Of a DNA stretch of 64,000 nucleotides, positions 1 to 9,587 are shown in pieces. Position 1 is the stretch's first letter, and every line of letters starts with the position of its first letter. The notes under the pieces are model-generated. The model searched no databases and had not been told where the DNA came from. It saw nothing but the letters and a program-made list of their open reading frames with translations. This DNA comes from CAMYMQ01 sp963730305 (GTDB lineage Bacteria > Pseudomonadota > Alphaproteobacteria > Bin65), in contig CAVSRB010000007.1 in the NCBI GenBank assembly GCA_963730305.1, positions 124,001 through 188,000 of the forward strand, given 5' to 3'. Both the position numbers and the translations under genes were made by a program.

Positions 1-72
1 ACGACATGACGGCAGGAAGAAAAATGAGTGGCGCCAAGGCCATCGTCGTTGTCATGCCCGCAACGGCGAGCC

Positions 73-2151
<2,079 letters not shown>

Positions 2152-2238
2152 GCGCCGTCCCGCCGCGCCCGGCGGCGGCTTGACCGCATCGGCGGCCCCC
2201 GCCACAGTGGCCGGCGCCCCACACGTCCCACCGAACCG

Positions 2239-2987
2239 ATGCGCTTTCCCGATCCGCTCCGCCGCGGCCGCCTCGTGCGCCGCTACAAACGCTTTCTCGC
2301 CGACGTCACGCTCGACGAATGCCCCGCCCGGCGAGGAGGTCGAGGTGACCGCCCATTGCGCCAATCCGGGATCGATGATCGGCCTGGCCGAGCCCGGCAG
2401 CGAGGTCTGGCTGTCCCCGGCCCGCGACCCGGCGCGCAAGCTGCGCTGGACGCTGGGAACTGGTGCGCGCGCCCGCGACCGGCGCGCTGGTCGGCGTCAA
2501 CACCGGCCGCCCCAACCGGCTGGTCGAGGAAGCGCTCGACGCCGGCGTGATCGCGGAGCTGGCCGGCTACGCCAGCCGGCGGCGGGAGGTCCGCTACGGC
2601 GAGGCCTCGCGCATCGACCTGCTGCTGGAGGATGACGCCCGCCCGCCCTGCTACGTCGAGATCAAGAGCGTCACCCTGGCGCGGCCCGAACGGGATCCCG
2701 ACGGCGGGCCCCTGGCCGCCGAGTTCCCGGACGCCGTCACCGCCCGCGGCGCCAAGCATCTGGGCGAGCTGGCGGCGATGGCGGCGTCGGGCGCCCGGGC
2801 GGTGCTGCTCTACATCGTCCAGCGCGGCGACTGCGACCACGTCCGGGTCGCCGAGGACATCGATCCGCGCTACGCCGAGGCCTTCGCCCGCGCTCGCGCG
2901 GCCGGGGTCGAGTGCCTGGCCTATGCCTGCCGGATCGACCCGGCCGAAATCACCGTTGCGGCCCCGCCCTTGTCGGTCGCGGTCTGA
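2239..2987 (+). pseudogene. sfsA: SfsA family protein (DNA-binding/sugar fermentation stimulation), frameshifted
   Basis: The SfsA family signature is spread over three reading frames. Residues RLVRRYKRFLADVTLD are read from 2239, EVEVTAHCANPGSMIGLAEP follows in the next frame, and LVGVNTGRPNRLVEEALDAG onwards is in the third frame to the stop at 2985. The second break is near 2456, where CTGGGAACTGG would restore the frame if one G were removed. The first lies near 2320-2335. All conserved family blocks are present in order and the total length suits a normal protein of about 248 residues. Two extra bases, from sequencing or recent mutation, explain the disruption better than long decay. SfsA proteins bind DNA and are linked to sugar metabolism; their exact role is unsettled. 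Confidence 0.85.
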
Positions 2988-3027
2988 CGCGCTACCTAAT
3001 TCGCGACTCGTTATCAACCGGCAGCCG

Positions 3028-3873
3028 ATGCGCACCGAAACGCTTGCAGACCATGACGGCCGTTCCCGGACGATCGTGAAGATCCACGACCGTGCCGAAT
3101 TCGACGGCATGCGCCGCGCCGGCCGGCTGGCGGCGGAGACGCTCGATTTCATCACGCCCTACGTCAAGCCGGGCGTGACCACGGACGAGCTCGACCGGCT
3201 GTGCCACGACTTCGTCGTCGAGCGCGGCGGCGTCTCGGCGCCACTCAACTACCGCGGCTTCCCGAAGAGCATCTGCACGTCGATCAACCACGTCGTCTGC
3301 CACGGCATCCCCGGCGACCGGGCGCTCATCGAGGGCGACATCGTCAACATCGACGTGACCCCGATCGTCGACGGCTGGCACGGCGATTCGAGCCGCATGT
3401 ACTCGGTCGGCAAGATCGGGGTGAAGGCGCGGCTGCTGATCGACGCCACCTACGAGGCGATGATGCGCGGCATCGCGGTGGTCAAGCCGGGCGCCACCCT
3501 GGGCGACATCGGCCACGCCATCCAGGACTACGTCGAATCCAAGCGCTTGTCGGTGGTGCGCGACTTCTGCGGCCACGGCCTCGGCCAGGTCTTCCACGAC
3601 GCCCCGACGGTGCTGCATTTCGGCCGGCCCGGCGAAGGGCTGGTGCTGCGCGAGGGCATGTTCTTCACCATCGAGCCGATGGTCAACGCGGGCCGGGCCG
3701 ACACCAAGATCCTCGCCGACGGCTGGACCGCGGTGACCCGCGACAAGAGCCTGTCGGCCCAGTTCGAACACTCGATCGGCGTCACCGCCGACGGCTACGA
3801 GATCTTCACCCTGTCGCCCCTGGGCCTCGACAAGCCGCCCTACGAGACCGAAACGGCCGACGCGGCGGCGTAA
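3028..3873 (+). CDS. map: Methionine aminopeptidase, type I
   Basis: 281 residues; removes the initiator methionine from nascent proteins in the cytosol. The five metal ligands of the pita-bread fold are all recognisable: Asp in NIDVTP, Asp in WHGDSSRMY, His in GHGLGQVFHDAP, Glu in FFTIEPMV and Glu in SAQFEHSIGV. The substrate-side His lies in VVCHGIPG. The ATG at 3028 gives a family-typical N terminus; the longer open frame upstream overlaps sfsA in another frame and is not used. It starts 41 bp after the sfsA stop. Confidence 0.95.
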   Translation: MRTETLADHDGRSRTIVKIHDRAEFDGMRRAGRLAAETLDFITPYVKPGVTTDELDRLCHDFVVERGGVSAPLNYRGFPKSICTSINHVVCHGIPGDRALIEGDIVNIDVTPIVDGWHGDSSRMYSVGKIGVKARLLIDATYEAMMRGIAVVKPGATLGDIGHAIQDYVESKRLSVVRDFCGHGLGQVFHDAPTVLHFGRPGEGLVLREGMFFTIEPMVNAGRADTKILADGWTAVTRDKSLSAQFEHSIGVTADGYEIFTLSPLGLDKPPYETETADAAA

Positions 3874-3907
3874 GCGCTGCCCTGTTCGCCGCGCCGGTTG
3901 ATTTTCG

Positions 3908-3919
3908 CGGAACGTTCCG
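3908..3919. promoter_or_regulatory. 12-bp perfect palindrome upstream of radC
   Basis: CGGAACGTTCCG is perfectly self-complementary and ends 15 bp before the radC start codon, in a comparatively AT-rich stretch. It could be an operator. It does not fit the alphaproteobacterial LexA pattern GTTC-N7-GTTC, so no regulator is assigned. Confidence 0.3.
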
Positions 3920-3934
3920 TGTACATTTAAGGTT

Positions 3935-4723
3935 ATGGCGCGCGGATCGAGACAAGCTGTCGACCTGGCGGACGCGGCCGTCCCCCTGCCCGGGACGGCG
4001 CCGCCCCCGACGATCGAAACACGCCCCGCGGCGCGGCGGGAGCCCAAGCCGCATTACCACGGCCACCGCGACCGGCTGCGCCAGCGCTTCCTCGACGGCG
4101 GCGCGGACGCCCTGCCCGACTACGAGCTGCTCGAACTGATCCTGTTCGCCGCCAATCCGCGCGCCGACGTCAAGCCCATGGCCAAGGCGCTGATCGACCG
4201 GTTCGGCGGACTGGCCAAGGTGCTCAGCGCTCCGCCCGACGCGCTCGACCGCGCCGCTATCCCCGGCCTCGGCACGGCCGGGATCGCCGCGATCAAGGCC
4301 GCCCAGGCGGCCGGCCTGCGATTGCTCGCCGCCGAAGCCCGCGCCGCGCCGGTGATCTCGAGCTGGCAGGCGCTGCTCGACTACCTGCGCGCGGCCATGG
4401 CCTACGACGCGGTCGAGCAGGTCCGCATCCTGTTCCTCGACCGCAAGAACCGGCTGATCGCCGACGAGGTCCAGGGCCGCGGCACGGTCGACCACACCCC
4501 GGTCTATCCCCGCGAGGTGGTCAAGCGTGCGCTCGAACTGGGCGCGTCGGCGCTGATCCTGGTCCACAACCACCCGTCGGGCGACCCGACCCCGTCGCAG
4601 GCGGATATCGAGATGACCCGCGCGGTGCAGGAAGCCGCCGCGTCGCTGGGCGTCACCGTCCACGACCATCTGGTCGTCGGCGCCGGCGAAACCGCCTCCT
4701 TCCGGTCGCTCGGTCTGCTCTAG
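3935..4723 (+). CDS. radC: RadC family JAB/JAMM-domain protein
   Basis: 262 residues. The N-terminal 30 residues are low-complexity and likely disordered. A helix-hairpin-helix-like UPF0758 region (about 45-130, with IPGLGTAGIAAIKAA) precedes a JAB domain. The zinc-binding JAMM motif HNHPSGDPTPSQAD starts at His211. RadC proteins were once tied to recombination repair, but the biochemical role is unproven. The gene has its own upstream palindrome and AAGG at 3929-3932. It ends 10 bp from the convergent flavodoxin-like gene. Confidence 0.9.
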   Translation: MARGSRQAVDLADAAVPLPGTAPPPTIETRPAARREPKPHYHGHRDRLRQRFLDGGADALPDYELLELILFAANPRADVKPMAKALIDRFGGLAKVLSAPPDALDRAAIPGLGTAGIAAIKAAQAAGLRLLAAEARAAPVISSWQALLDYLRAAMAYDAVEQVRILFLDRKNRLIADEVQGRGTVDHTPVYPREVVKRALELGASALILVHNHPSGDPTPSQADIEMTRAVQEAAASLGVTVHDHLVVGAGETASFRSLGLL

Positions 4724-4733
4724 CACACCGCGT

Positions 4734-5324
4734 TCAGGCGGCGGCGCGGCCCCGGACGAATTGCAGCGTCGTCTCGGCGACGCGGCGGCCGAGATGGCGC
4801 GCGGTGGCGAGGTCCGCTTCCGGCGGCACCACGTCCGGCCCTTGGTCGACATTGGACTGGGCGGCAGCGCCGAGCCAGAAACCCAACCGGTTCAGCACGT
4901 CCTCCGATCCCGTCGAGGAATTGTTCGCGGGCGGCAGGGCGAGGTTGACCCAGTGCATGCCATGCTGTGCGGCGAACAGGGCCATCTGGATCAAGGTCGC
5001 CAGCTTGTCACCGGACCGCGAGCCCGAGTTGGTGAAGCCCGCGGCGATCTTGTCCTTCCAGCCCATCCCCTGGCTCATGACCGCGTGGGACGAGGCCTCC
5101 TGGAAGATCTTGAACCCCGCGGAGACGCTGCCGACGTAAGTCGGTGCCCCGAAGACGATGGCGTCGGCAGCGGCGAGATCGTCCCAGCGCGCCGGCGCCT
5201 CTTCGGCGGTGAGCAGCAGCGCCTCGACGTCCGCCACCTGCTCGATCCCCGCCTTGACGGCTTCCGCCTGGCGCGCGGTGTGGCCCCAGCCGCTGTGATA
5301 GACGATGGCGACGCGCGCGCTCAT
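4734..5324 (-). CDS. Flavodoxin-fold NAD(P)H-dependent oxidoreductase (WrbA-like)
   Basis: 196 residues. The N terminus VAIVYHSGWGHTARQAEAV is an FMN phosphate-binding loop of the flavodoxin/WrbA type. FGAPTYVGSVSAGFK and GFTNSGSRSGDKLATL match the later flavin-contact loops of WrbA/NADPH-dependent FMN reductase-like proteins. It is probably a cytosolic quinone or FMN reductase. It is the last gene of an ArsR-led operon: its ATG overlaps the stop of the SRPBCC gene by 4 bp (5321-5324, ATGA), implying translational coupling. Confidence 0.85.
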   Translation of the reverse strand: MSARVAIVYHSGWGHTARQAEAVKAGIEQVADVEALLLTAEEAPARWDDLAAADAIVFGAPTYVGSVSAGFKIFQEASSHAVMSQGMGWKDKIAAGFTNSGSRSGDKLATLIQMALFAAQHGMHWVNLALPPANNSSTGSEDVLNRLGFWLGAAAQSNVDQGPDVVPPEADLATARHLGRRVAETTLQFVRGRAAA

Positions 5325-5762
5325 TCGGCACCGCCCGCGACCTGCTCCAACCGCTCGAGGATGCGCGGCCAGCCGCCACCCATCCGCTTATGGGCCATCT
5401 CGTGCTGCGGCCGGAAGCCGGACTGCTCCATCCGCACCAGGGTCCCACCGTCCACCGGGGTCAGCGTCCAGGTTACGACCGTCTCGAGGCCGACGGCCGA
5501 ACTCCGACCCGTCGCCCCAGCGATAGGCAAGGCGCGTCGGCGGCTCGACCGCCACGACCTCGCAGTTGACGACCCCGGACCAGCCCGGCAGCGGCTTCGC
5601 CTCGAAGGTGAAGCGATGGCCGACCTCGGCCACGAAATCGTTCTTCATCAGCCATTCCTCGATCAGCCAGGACTGGGTCAACGCCCGCCAGACCTTCTCG
5701 GGCGGGTGCGGCATCTGCCGCTCGAACACCAGCGAACGCGTCTCGTCGGCCAAATCGGTCAT
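5321..5762 (-). pseudogene. SRPBCC/AHSA1-like (activator of Hsp90 ATPase homologue) domain protein, frameshifted
   Basis: The first part (MTDLADETRSLVFERQMPHP through AYRWGDGS) is in one frame. The rest (LETVVTWTLTPVDGGTLVR to the stop at 5321) is in another, with the shift between about 5500 and 5525. The 442-bp span is one base more than a whole number of codons, so a single extra base fits; GC-rich G runs lie there. Domain content is a START-like fold typical of AHSA1/CalC proteins, often paired with ArsR repressors in two-gene operons. Both ends overlap the neighbours by ATGA (5759-5762 with arsR, 5321-5324 with the flavodoxin gene). An otherwise intact operon argues for a sequencing indel. 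Confidence 0.8.
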
Positions 5763-6082
5763 GTGTCCATCCTTCCGAGCAGGTCTTCGAGAGCGTCGAG
5801 CCGATCGCGCCAGAAGGCGCCGTAGAGGCCCATCCAGTCGACCAGCGGCGCGAGCCCTTCGGCGCGCGCCCGATAGTGGGTCTCGCGGCCAGCACGCCGC
5901 CCGACGACCAGGCCGGCGCGCTTCAGCACCGCGAGGTGCTTGGACACGGCCGGCTGCGAGATCCCTGCCTGGCCGGTCAGCGCGTGCACCGTCTGCTCGC
6001 CGTCCTGCGCCAGTCGCTGGAAGATCGCGCGCCGGGACGGGTCGGCCAGCGCGGCGAAGAGCCTGTCGGCGGGGGTCTCCAT
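5759..6082 (-). CDS. ArsR family winged-helix transcriptional regulator
   Basis: 107 residues. The winged helix-turn-helix covers most of the protein: LFAALADPSRRAIFQRL is the N-terminal helix pair and GISQPAVSKHLAVLKRAGLV the recognition region. No cysteine pair of the metal-sensing CxC kind is seen, which puts it with the non-metal ArsR proteins that lie beside AHSA1 genes. The ATG at 6082 is chosen because the MxTPADRLFAAL start is typical. The longer frame to 6187 runs through the AT-rich promoter. It probably represses its own three-gene operon. Confidence 0.9.
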   Translation of the reverse strand: METPADRLFAALADPSRRAIFQRLAQDGEQTVHALTGQAGISQPAVSKHLAVLKRAGLVVGRRAGRETHYRARAEGLAPLVDWMGLYGAFWRDRLDALEDLLGRMDT

Positions 6083-6096
6083 CCAATTACATACCT

Positions 6097-6119
6097 CTAT
6101 GGTTATGAATAACACATAG
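6097..6119. promoter_or_regulatory. Probable ArsR operator
   Basis: Nested inverted repeats lie directly upstream of the arsR start. GTTAT-GA-ATAAC (6102-6113) is flanked by CTATG (6097-6101) and CATAG (6115-6119), together about 23 bp of near-symmetry in an AT-rich patch. Position and symmetry suit an autoregulatory ArsR site; binding is inferred. Confidence 0.5.
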
Positions 6120-6229
6120 CTCTTGAGATATGAATAAGTCAAGCCACGGTCGCTCGGCCGCGACCGCCTTGCTGGTCCGGCGGGCATCCGCTACAGCACC
6201 AAGGCAGGCTCACACGGAGAGAGGCCGCC

Positions 6230-7105
6230 ATGTTCGAGGGTTTCGAACGACAACGCATCGCCACGTCGGGCGCCGAGATCAACCTGGTGCGCGGCGGCGA
6301 CGGGCCGCCGCTGCTGCTGCTCCACGGCTATCCCCAGACCCACGCCATGTGGCACAAGATCGCGCCGCGGCTGGCCGAGCGGTTCACCGTGGTCGCGGCC
6401 GACCTGCGCGGCTACGGCGATTTGGGCAAGCCGCCGACCGACGACGCCCACGCCGCCTACTCGAAGCGCGCGACCGCCCAGGACCAGGTCGAGGTCATGG
6501 CCGCGCTCGGCTTCGACACCTTCTTCGTCGCCGGCCACGACCGCGGCGGCCGGGTCGGCCACCGCCTGGCGCTCGACCACCCGGCGCGCGTGCGCAAGCT
6601 CGCCGTGCTCGACATCGCGCCGACCTATACGGTGTTCGCGCGCACCGACAAGGCGATGGCGACCGCCTACTATCACTGGTTCTTCCTGATCCAGCCCTAC
6701 GACCTGCCCGAGCGGCTGATCGGCAACGACCCCGAATACTACCTGCGCCGCAAGCTCGGCCACTGGGGCCGCGACCAGGCCGCGTTCACGCCGGAGGCGC
6801 TGGCCGAATACGTGCGCTGCTTCAGCGATCCGGCGACGATCCACGCCTCGTGCGAGGACTATCGCGCCGCCGCCTCGATCGACCTCGACCACGACGAGGC
6901 GGACATGGACACCAAGATCGCCTGCCCCCTGCTCGCCCTGTGGGGCGGCAAGGGCTTCGTCGCCCAGGCCTACGACGTGCTCGCCGTCTGGCGCGAGCGG
7001 GCGGCGGACGTCCGCGGCGGTCCGATCGACTGCGGCCATTTCCTGCCCGAGGAGAAGCCGGACGAGACCTGCGCCGCGCTGGTCGATTTCTTCGGCGCGG
7101 CCTAG
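6230..7105 (+). CDS. Alpha/beta hydrolase, haloacetate dehalogenase-like
   Basis: 291 residues with the complete alpha/beta-hydrolase triad: nucleophile Asp104 in GHDRGGRVGHRLALDHP, probable acid Asp128 in LDIAPT and His270 in CGHFLPEE. The oxyanion-loop motif HGYPQ is at 32-36. An Asp nucleophile within GHDRG(G/A)R, plus the downstream HWFFLIQPYDLPERLIG block, is characteristic of fluoro/haloacetate dehalogenases rather than esterases (Ser) or generic epoxide hydrolases. Likely role: hydrolytic removal of halide from short haloacids, though epoxide hydrolysis cannot be excluded. No haloacid transporter or regulator is adjacent. It stands alone between the ArsR operon and a crotonase gene. 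Confidence 0.85.
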   Translation: MFEGFERQRIATSGAEINLVRGGDGPPLLLLHGYPQTHAMWHKIAPRLAERFTVVAADLRGYGDLGKPPTDDAHAAYSKRATAQDQVEVMAALGFDTFFVAGHDRGGRVGHRLALDHPARVRKLAVLDIAPTYTVFARTDKAMATAYYHWFFLIQPYDLPERLIGNDPEYYLRRKLGHWGRDQAAFTPEALAEYVRCFSDPATIHASCEDYRAAASIDLDHDEADMDTKIACPLLALWGGKGFVAQAYDVLAVWRERAADVRGGPIDCGHFLPEEKPDETCAALVDFFGAA

Positions 7106-7172
7106 ACGCCCTTCCCGTCCCGGGGGCCGCTTCGTGTAGACTGGCGCCCTCGCAACCCGAGAGCGCACCGCC

Positions 7173-7967
7173 ATGACCGACAGCCCCGTCACGATCGACC
7201 GCCGCGACCGCATCGCCATCGTCCGCCTCGACCGGGGCGACCGGACCAACGCGCTGTCGATCGCGGTGATGCGCGCGCTGCTCGACGCCGCCCGAAGCTT
7301 CGAGGACGACCACGAGACCGCGGCGGTGATCCTGACCGGCAACGCCCACGTCTTCTCGCTCGGCCTCGACCTGCACGATCCCGCCCTCGCCGAGATCGCC
7401 GACGCGCCGCTGGCCGAGCAGCGCCACGCGCTGGCCCTCGGGCCGCGGATGCGCCGCGCCTGGGAGGAGATCGAGCCGATGACCATCGCCGCGGTCGAGG
7501 GCTGGTGCGTCGGCGGCGGGCTGGTGCTGGCGACGGCCTGCGACCTGCGCGTCGCCGCGACGGCGGCGACCTTCTACGCGCCCGAGATCGAGCGCGGCAT
7601 GAACATGGGCTGGGGCGCGCTGCCGCAGATCGTCAACCTGGTCGGGCCGGCCCGCGCCAAGCGGCTGGTCAACGTCGCCGAGCAGGTGTCGGCGGCGACC
7701 GCGCTCGACTGGGGCCTCGCCGACTATCCGGCCGACGACGGCGGCGCGGTCGACCGCGCGCTGGAGATCGCCGGCCACATCGCTGGTCTGCCGCCGGCCC
7801 AGGTGCGGATGAACAAGGCCAACATCAACGCCTATGCCAGCGCGCTTGCCCACGCGGTCGCCCAGTCGGACCGCGACCAGTTCGCGCTCGCCCAGCGCAG
7901 CGGCGACTATGCCGAGGGCATGGCGTCCTTCCGCGAGAAACGCCCCGCCCGCTTCACCGGCGCCTGA
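7173..7967 (+). CDS. Crotonase/enoyl-CoA hydratase-isomerase superfamily protein
   Basis: 264 residues with the crotonase fold. The first oxyanion-hole segment is around FSLGLDL; the second is GWCVGGGLVLATACDLRVA. The position that carries the first catalytic glutamate in true hydratases (G-G-x-E-L-A) reads L-V-L here. The second acidic site is present as APEIERGMNMGWG. The protein therefore probably catalyses a related CoA-ester reaction rather than classical hydration; the substrate is unknown. It follows the hydrolase by 67 bp on the same strand and may be co-transcribed. Confidence 0.85.
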   Translation: MTDSPVTIDRRDRIAIVRLDRGDRTNALSIAVMRALLDAARSFEDDHETAAVILTGNAHVFSLGLDLHDPALAEIADAPLAEQRHALALGPRMRRAWEEIEPMTIAAVEGWCVGGGLVLATACDLRVAATAATFYAPEIERGMNMGWGALPQIVNLVGPARAKRLVNVAEQVSAATALDWGLADYPADDGGAVDRALEIAGHIAGLPPAQVRMNKANINAYASALAHAVAQSDRDQFALAQRSGDYAEGMASFREKRPARFTGA

Positions 7968-8014
7968 GCGGCCGCGTCCGGCCCGGACACCGGCTCGCCG
8001 CCCGCGGCGACGGC

Positions 8015-8066
8015 GCGCCGGTCAGATGCGCCGGTCAGATGCACCGGCCAGATGCACCGGTCGGCT
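8015..8066. repeat. 13-bp tandem repeat, four copies
   Basis: Four head-to-tail copies of a 13-bp unit GCGCCGGTCAGAT. Copies 1 and 2 are identical, copy 3 has two changes and copy 4 has more. They lie in the 217-bp gap between the crotonase and DUF6569 genes. No ORF of note runs through them. Confidence 0.85.
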
Positions 8067-8184
8067 GCGCCGCCCCATTTCTTCCCCGTCATGGCCCCAT
8101 TGACTCCCCTGGCCGGCCACACCGGCCGGCTATTCGGTTCGGGTTCCCGCATAGGGGTTCGTTTCTGAACGAGGGGTTCGAACG

Positions 8185-9252
8185 ATGAAGCGACGTACCG
8201 TGATGACTCTGCTCGCCGCCACCTCCCTGGCGCCGGGCCTGGCCACGACCGCCCGCGCCGACGCGCCGCCTTCCGGCTATCGCCTGTCGGGGCCGTACGT
8301 GCACGACAATCTGGCCGTCTACCTGATCCACCGAAAGGGCACAGCCGGGCAACCGGCGCCGCTCACGCTGCAGGAGGCGCTGGCCGCCGGCGCGGTCCGC
8401 CTGCGCGAAACCGGCCGGGTCAACCGGCTCGAGATCGAGAACCTGGGCGACAAGCCGGTGTTCATCCAGGCCGGCGACATCGTCAAGGGCGGCAAGCAGG
8501 ACCGCGTGGTCACCGCCAGCCTGATCCTGCCGCCCAGGTCCGGCCGGGTGCCGCTGGGCGCGTTCTGCGTCGAGAAGGGCCGCTGGTCGAAACGCAGCGG
8601 CGAGGCGGTCCATCGCTTCTCCTCGTCGACCACGCGGATGCCGTCCAAGGAAGGCAAGCTCGCCCTCTACGCCGAACCACAGCCCAAGGTGCCGGGCCAG
8701 CAGCGTCGGCGCGACGGCGACATCCACCGCAACCAGCAGAAGGTCTGGTCGACCGTCGACAGGATCCAGCAGCGGCTGGCCCGCCAGGTCGGTGCCAAGG
8801 TCCGCTCCGAGAAGTCCCGGACCAGCCTGCAGCTCGCGCTCGAGAACAAGCAGCTCCGCAAGGCGCTGGCCGGCTATCGAACCGCGCTCGCGCGCCTGGT
8901 CGCCGCGCATCCCGACGCGGTCGGCTACGTCTTCGCGGTCAACGGCCGGATCAACAGCGGCGACGAGTACGCCACCAACGCGCTGTTCTCCAAGCTGTGG
9001 CCGAAACTGCTCCGCGCCAGCGCCACCGAAGCCTTGTCGGTACGTCCGAAGGCCGCCGCCCTGCCGAAGCAAACGCATCCGACGCCGGTCGCGGTCCGCG
9101 CGTTCATCGACGGGGCGCGCACGGCCGCCGCCCGGACCCGAACGGTCACGCCCACCGTCCGGCTCGAAACCCATCGGAGCCCGACGGCGATCTACGCCGA
9201 ATCGAAACTGGCGACGGGTGCATGGTTCCACCGCAGCTACGTGGCGAAATAG
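8185..9252 (+). CDS. Secreted DUF6569 (ARPP-1-like) protein
   Basis: 355 residues. A signal peptide with a twin arginine near the start (MKRRTVMTLLAATSLAPGL) and a likely cleavage after TTARADA predicts periplasmic export. The central part (LTLQEALAAGAVRLRETG, FIQAGDIVKGGKQDRVV, VPLGAFCVEKGRW) matches the DUF6569/ARPP-1 type, whose function is unknown. The C-terminal half is Lys/Arg-rich with long helices. It is preceded by its own intergenic region, so it is probably monocistronic. Confidence 0.75.
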   Translation: MKRRTVMTLLAATSLAPGLATTARADAPPSGYRLSGPYVHDNLAVYLIHRKGTAGQPAPLTLQEALAAGAVRLRETGRVNRLEIENLGDKPVFIQAGDIVKGGKQDRVVTASLILPPRSGRVPLGAFCVEKGRWSKRSGEAVHRFSSSTTRMPSKEGKLALYAEPQPKVPGQQRRRDGDIHRNQQKVWSTVDRIQQRLARQVGAKVRSEKSRTSLQLALENKQLRKALAGYRTALARLVAAHPDAVGYVFAVNGRINSGDEYATNALFSKLWPKLLRASATEALSVRPKAAALPKQTHPTPVAVRAFIDGARTAAARTRTVTPTVRLETHRSPTAIYAESKLATGAWFHRSYVAK

Positions 9253-9587
9253 GAGAAATATGGCGGGCGCCATTCGGTGGCGTTTGGATCGTCCCTGCGA
9301 CGCCCCAGACGCCGCCGAATTGTCCTCCAAGGGCGCTCGCGGTCACCCGATCGACATATACCGGTTTGCGGCCGAAGCGCGCGGCCGGACCGCGTAATTA
9401 CCGAATAATACTATTTATTTTCAATGTGTTATAAGAATTGCTCAATCCAGAGGCACAACGTTAACCCTTTGTGACAGGAACGAACTTCCCTTTTATCCAC
9501 AGGGTTTTCCACTGCATCTGTTAGCAAGATCGGAAGGCGGTGCCGGGCGCGCCGCGGCGGCGAATTCGGGCCGCGGTCGCGGCCGGA
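9253..9587. other. 335-bp intergenic region between convergent genes, AT-rich core with a consensus DnaA box
   Basis: The first 140 bp are GC-rich and unremarkable. From about 9397 to 9475 the sequence turns AT-rich for this genome. TTATCCACA, the consensus DnaA 9-mer, lies at 9493-9501. The flanking genes converge, so no promoter is needed here. No obvious hairpin terminator with a T run was seen, and no convincing small ORF. Confidence 0.6.

Noticed and set aside
3908..3919. LexA box upstream of radC
   Set aside because: The palindrome lacks the GTTC-N7-GTTC spacing of alphaproteobacterial LexA sites.
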